Source: Candidatus Margulisiibacteriota bacterium (lineage in GTDB: Bacteria; Margulisbacteria; Riflemargulisbacteria; GWF2-39-127). From it: a stretch of DNA of 50,272 nt. Numbering within the stretch: the stretch's first letter is position 1; each line of letters starts with the position of its first letter. Below, piece by piece: positions 46,419-50,272 of the stretch. The notes beneath the pieces are model-generated. The model had not been told where the DNA came from. It ran no database searches and saw only the letters and a program-made list of their open reading frames with translations. A program made the position numbers and the translations under genes. Location of the stretch: the NCBI GenBank assembly GCA_003242895.1, contig QKMY01000068.1, positions 1 through 50,272 on the forward strand, given 5' to 3'.

Positions 46419-46880
46419 TCATGCTGCACGCCTTCCCTGTTCCCATATCCGTTTAGCGAGAGCACTATTCAGATACCCAAGATGCCGCTTTTCATCAGCA
46501 AAATTAATTTCAATAACCGATTTTACGTTCAGTGGCAGATCCATATCTGCAGCGGCTTTATATTCGCGGTTGGTTATCTTTTCGTTACTCTCAACCGCCT
46601 GGAGCAATCCCTCGGTTCCGGTAGATCTGCGCAAGCGTGTATATCCTTCTATGAATATTCCATTAATATCCTGCACCGGTTCAACCGGGATTCCGCCATA
46701 ACTACGCACCAATACTGTCAAATTGGCAATATGTCGTTCGTGATCTGCACAGAATGTTCCTAATTGACCATGGATTACCTTGTCCTTGGTCTGTTTCATC
46801 GCCTGATGATACCCCTCATCAGCGTCAAAATCCAGCTGTATTAACGAGTTGAGTATACTTATGAGAGTGCTGTTATCCAT
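46419..46880 (-). CDS. Ferritin-like DUF2383 / PA2169-type protein
   Basis: This protein has 153 residues, a four-helix bundle. Glu/His pairs typical of ferritin-like proteins appear in helices 2 and 4: CADHERHI and EINFADEKRHLGYL, with DFDADEGYHQA in helix 1. The VRSYGGIPVEP loop and SNEKITNREYKAAADMDLP match the DUF2383/PA2169 type. Members are found in stress-response contexts and may bind a di-metal centre; the role is not established. A strong ribosome site (GGGAGG) precedes ATG 46880. It is a single gene. Confidence 0.8.
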   Translation of the reverse strand: MDNSTLISILNSLIQLDFDADEGYHQAMKQTKDKVIHGQLGTFCADHERHIANLTVLVRSYGGIPVEPVQDINGIFIEGYTRLRRSTGTEGLLQAVESNEKITNREYKAAADMDLPLNVKSVIEINFADEKRHLGYLNSALAKRIWEQGRRAA

Positions 46881-47171
46881 ATTCCACCTCCCTTCGGTTT
46901 AATGCTATGATTATATAGCTAATATCCGCGATGACAATTGTAAATATTTCTTAACGTTACTTGATTTTGAGTGATGGATGATATTTTTCCGAAATGGATA
47001 TAGCTTTAGTTAGGAGGGTTAGGGTTGGCTTAGTTTGATGACTTTTTAGCATCGGTTAAATTACTGGCTTGCCCCCTTGAAAAAAATAAAAAAAATTGAA
47101 ATTAAAATACAAAAAAAGCCGAGCCTTTGTAACTGAATATATAAATTTAGAATATTGGCACTGAGAGCCGG

Positions 47172-49997
47172 TTACTTAACGTTAGTGGGCAAAGAGATGA
47201 AAAAGGTAGTACCTTGTAATGGTTCAGATTCAACCGAAATGACACCGCCATGTTTATTGACGATAATATTCAACGAAAGTGCTAATCCTTGCCCTGTACC
47301 TCTGCCCACTTCCTTGGTTGTAAAAAATATATCAAATATTTTGTTTAGATTCTCTTTTGGAATGCCAATCCCGTCATCGCTTATAGTTATAATAACCATG
47401 TTCTCTTTTTTGTGCGTCTTTATGGTTATATTGCCCTTTTCGTATAGTTTCTTCGCAATTTTTTCTTCAATCGCATGAGCGGCATTAATAACCATATTCA
47501 GAATAACTTGGTTTATCTCGTCAATGAGACAAAAGATCGACGGTAAATCCGGACTCAGTTCAGTATTCAGAGTCGCAACATACTTCCAGCAATTCCTCGA
47601 GATGCTGGTCGTGATTTCTATTGCTTTATTAAGATTTGCAGGGCTCTTGGCAGTTACCCCTGGATGCACGAACTCTTTCATTGATAGGATTATATTTCGA
47701 ACTTGGCCAATACCTGTAAGAGTCTCGGAAAAAGCTATAGGAGACTCAGACCTAATATAATCCAGGGTTATGTCTTTTTCAAGTCTATCAATAGCTGCAA
47801 CGGTATCTGTAATATCCTGTTGACTGGTTATTTTGTTTTTCAGTACACTATATTGGTCAATGAGAGCGAGCATTGATTCATAAGTATTTTTTAAAAAAAC
47901 TGTATTGTCACCGATATATTGCATTGGCGTGTTTATCTCGTGCGCGATACCGGCAGCAAGATGTCCTATCGATTCCATTTTCTGCGATAAAGCCAGTTGC
48001 GCTTCTATTTTCTTTTGACTTGTAAGGTCCTTCCATATGGATACGGTTCCCATTACCTCGCCTTCAGGACTCTTCATTAGCGTATTCGTAATCCTTAACG
48101 GATATATCATGCCTTTTCGTTTAAGCTCAATTTCACAATCATAACTTCCGTTCCTCATAGTCATCTCCCCAATAGGATGCACCAGATGTTCCATCTCGTC
48201 TTCAGAACAAAAATCTTTCGGATATTTTCCAATTATTGACTCGATATCTGATCCAAGTATTTGCGCACAGGCATTGTTAATAAACCCGACTTTCCCATTG
48301 ATATCAGAAATAACTATCCCGTCCATAGTCTGCTTAACCGCAATTTCCAGTTTTCGGAGCAACTCATTTGCAAGATACCGCTCTTCTTCGACTCCGATCG
48401 CACTTGAGATAAGTTCTATTATACTTTTGTCATCTTCAGAGGGATCATACTGCTTTTTGTATACAACGCACAAAGATCCGATGCTTTTGTCATGACACCT
48501 TACAGCTTTGCCCAAATAGCATTGCAAATTGCACTTGCTCACATTAATATCAGTTTCATAATATCTCGAATTCTGTAAGTCATTTGCTATAAAAATACTT
48601 TTATCGGGATTCATTATAACATCGTAACATACCTGTCCTTCAGGTTTATCGACAAACAGGTAATCTTGAGGAACATTCCAGTGTGCCTTCGTACATAACA
48701 GTTCATTATTAAGCCTGTTATATAACGCACAATCTGCCTGCAACAACTCTCCGCAGGCTTCAGTCAAACTCGCAATGTTCACTGTCGGATCATCGCCAAA
48801 GGTAATAAAACACCTGTTAATCTGCTTAAGTCGTTCCTCCATTTGCTCTCGTTTTACTATGTCAGCCTTAATTATTTCATTTGCAAGAGTAAGCTGCGAA
48901 GTTCTTTCCTGCACTTTTAATTCCAGTTCATTGTAGTATCCTTTGAGTTTTTCAGCGGAGCTCTCTATGGAATCCAACATTTGATTAACAGCCCTGGCTA
49001 GGACTGCGAGTTCATCATTACCTGTAATAGTCAGCCGTTCAGAAGCTGATCCCGAATTTCTGATCTGATTGATGGAGGAACTTAAGTACATCAGTTTGGA
49101 TAAAACTATTTTCTCCATAAGAACAAGTATAATCAGCACAAAAATTACCCCAATGCCTATGATAGAAATAAACAAATAAAGCAGCGAGCGCTTTCCTTGC
49201 AAATAAATATCCCGTTTAGCATCTATCCGGGCAATAAATGCAGGTTTGTTATCAATATCACGTACTATTATATAGCTAGAGATTAAAGCACTGCTGTGCA
49301 TATGAATATAAAAAAGATTCCCTTTGAGTAATGAGTCCTTGGCTATAATTAAGTCCTGGGATAAAGGTCTTCTTAAATCGACCAGAGAAACCGCCTGATG
49401 TGTAGTGCGCGCCAGCGATTCTACCCTGCCAATATCCAAGAAGTAACCAAATACCAGTGTGCCGTTAATCGGACCTTCTCCTTTGCTTGTCAGAATGGGC
49501 CTCGCCACAATTAATGCTGGCATGCTATCACATAGTATAATTCCACTTGTTATGTCATTTTTATCCCTTTTATAAATCAGCTTTTTATTTCCTATAATAT
49601 ACTTCTGAATATCGGGAGTAATCGCGCAGGGACGTCCATCTTTATCAACAACTCTAGCAGTAAGAAGATTGCCTTTTTTGTCGAAAAAAAGCATAAAATC
49701 AAGTTTTAGGTCTAGTACAGATTGATAAGGGAGATTAGATTCTATATATTTCTCGCTTTTATCGGTTACAAACTGATACGTATCATCCCAATTTGCCCAG
49801 TCAGACGATAGTACCTCCAGACTCCCAGAATAATCTGTCAGCGTTGATTTGACTCTCTCCAGATTTCTTGTCATCATCTGCTGTTCTAGATACAAATAAT
49901 TATCGAGGAAAAAGTTTCTGGCAACTAATGTTGTGATTAACAATAAGGCAACTAATGATAAACAAAGTAATAAAATGGTTTTGTGTCGTATGCTCAT
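47172..49997 (-). CDS. Hybrid-type sensor histidine kinase (CHASE4-HAMP-GAF-PAS-HisKA-HATPase)
   Basis: This protein has 941 residues. Membrane segments lie at about 8-28 and 275-298, enclosing an extracytoplasmic CHASE4 domain (about 45-265, with SSDWANWDDTYQFV). A HAMP linker (about 300-355) and a coiled coil follow. Then come a GAF-like domain (about 390-535, with conserved Cys residues in CYLGKAVRCHD) and a PAS domain (about 545-670, DGIVISDINGKVGFIN). The HisKA phosphoacceptor is His ~683 in GIAHEINTPMQYIGDN. The HATPase has N-box NMVINAAHAIEE, ISDDGIGI and GTGQGLALS. There is no receiver domain attached. It is not next to a response regulator; the lone receivers elsewhere in the window are possible partners. 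The ribosome site AGGA precedes the ATG. Confidence 0.9.
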   Translation of the reverse strand: MSIRHKTILLLCLSLVALLLITTLVARNFFLDNYLYLEQQMMTRNLERVKSTLTDYSGSLEVLSSDWANWDDTYQFVTDKSEKYIESNLPYQSVLDLKLDFMLFFDKKGNLLTARVVDKDGRPCAITPDIQKYIIGNKKLIYKRDKNDITSGIILCDSMPALIVARPILTSKGEGPINGTLVFGYFLDIGRVESLARTTHQAVSLVDLRRPLSQDLIIAKDSLLKGNLFYIHMHSSALISSYIIVRDIDNKPAFIARIDAKRDIYLQGKRSLLYLFISIIGIGVIFVLIILVLMEKIVLSKLMYLSSSINQIRNSGSASERLTITGNDELAVLARAVNQMLDSIESSAEKLKGYYNELELKVQERTSQLTLANEIIKADIVKREQMEERLKQINRCFITFGDDPTVNIASLTEACGELLQADCALYNRLNNELLCTKAHWNVPQDYLFVDKPEGQVCYDVIMNPDKSIFIANDLQNSRYYETDINVSKCNLQCYLGKAVRCHDKSIGSLCVVYKKQYDPSEDDKSIIELISSAIGVEEERYLANELLRKLEIAVKQTMDGIVISDINGKVGFINNACAQILGSDIESIIGKYPKDFCSEDEMEHLVHPIGEMTMRNGSYDCEIELKRKGMIYPLRITNTLMKSPEGEVMGTVSIWKDLTSQKKIEAQLALSQKMESIGHLAAGIAHEINTPMQYIGDNTVFLKNTYESMLALIDQYSVLKNKITSQQDITDTVAAIDRLEKDITLDYIRSESPIAFSETLTGIGQVRNIILSMKEFVHPGVTAKSPANLNKAIEITTSISRNCWKYVATLNTELSPDLPSIFCLIDEINQVILNMVINAAHAIEEKIAKKLYEKGNITIKTHKKENMVIITISDDGIGIPKENLNKIFDIFFTTKEVGRGTGQGLALSLNIIVNKHGGVISVESEPLQGTTFFISLPTNVK

Positions 49998-50192
49998 AAA
50001 TAATCCTATTGAATATTTTTCAAATATAACAAAAAGAATAAAGCAAGGGCGCTGCAGTTAATCGTTATCAGACTTATATAAATTTCCTTTTTATCAAAAC
50101 TCACATCTCATAGAAAAAATATATTTGTCGATCCCTGAAACAATCCATATCATAGCCAAACAGATCAATATATGGCTGTACATCAAAGATGG

Positions 50193-50246
50193 GGGAATTC
50201 CTGATAAGATATTAGTTAATCAGACTATATCAAGAAAGGAATTCCC
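50193..50246. other. Imperfect inverted repeat overlapping the ribosome site of the edge ORF
   Basis: GGGAATTCCT (50193-50202) and AGGAATTCCC (50237-50246) are exact complements, and GATA/TATC extend the stem. The stem covers the ribosome site (AAAGGA) of the ORF starting at 50249. It may be a translational control element or the terminal repeat of an insertion sequence whose transposase is the edge ORF. The rest of 49998-50248 contains no gene I can see. Confidence 0.5.
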
Positions 50247-50248
50247 TT

Positions 50249-50272
50249 ATGGAAATAATAGCAGATCAACTT
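50249..50272 (+). CDS. Start of a partial gene (eight codons in the window)
   Basis: An ATG with a plausible upstream AAAGGA begins MEIIADQL and runs off the right edge. Eight codons are too few for any assignment. The inverted repeat directly upstream would suit a transposase gene, but that is only a suggestion. Confidence 0.4.

Overview
The window is bacterial chromosome, moderately AT-rich, from a diderm (Gram-negative-type) organism. The evidence for two membranes is an LptC/LptA-like protein, remnants of an OMF/RND efflux system and a periplasmic-sensor chemoreceptor. The core gene order resembles that of Firmicutes and deep-branching candidate phyla: pyrH-frr-uppS-cdsA-dxr and valS-folC-SPOR-maf-mreB. 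Together with large secreted proteins carrying FlgD-like or DUF11 C-termini and a lone fliE, this suggests an uncultured candidate-phylum bacterium (Margulisbacteria-like is one possibility). The taxonomy is inference only; there is no rRNA gene in the window.

Left part (1-11.4 kb): the 5' end of a group II intron lies at the left edge, just behind a terminator-like hairpin. It follows six same-strand genes for exported proteins. These include a triple-repeat protein, a 1181-residue protein with FN3-like and calcium-binding repeats and a FlgD-like C-terminus, two DUF11-type paralogues, a discoidin/FN3-like protein and a 980-residue beta-helix/Ig protein. They look like a surface or extracellular-matrix locus. 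A membrane-anchored NodB-type polysaccharide deacetylase is divergent from it.

Middle (12.4-30.3 kb), mostly minus-strand housekeeping: pyrH, frr, a 55-residue ferredoxin too short for routine ORF calling, uppS, cdsA, dxr and dprA form one block (UMP kinase, ribosome recycling, isoprenoid and phospholipid precursors, DNA uptake). A second block is valS, folC, a SPOR-domain protein, maf and mreB, matching the Bacillus valS-folC-spoIIB-maf-mreB neighbourhood but without mreC/mreD next to mreB. Two stand-alone response regulators, an LptC/LptA-like protein and the tldD/tldE pair complete this part.

Right part (30.4-50.3 kb), accessory: an RHH regulator, orphan fliE and six-TM protein operon; an ankyrin-repeat protein; a NifA-like sigma-54 activator followed by a DUF4922/HIT-like nucleotidyltransferase; a response regulator, secreted protein and membrane protein operon; a small HTH protein; an HdeD-type membrane protein with its own promoter and terminator; a decayed OMF-RND efflux locus with a deletion fusion and a frameshift; a 7TMR-DISM chemoreceptor; a ferritin-like protein; and a large CHASE4/GAF/PAS histidine kinase. 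A partial plus-strand ORF begins at the right edge. I saw no tRNA, rRNA or CRISPR array.
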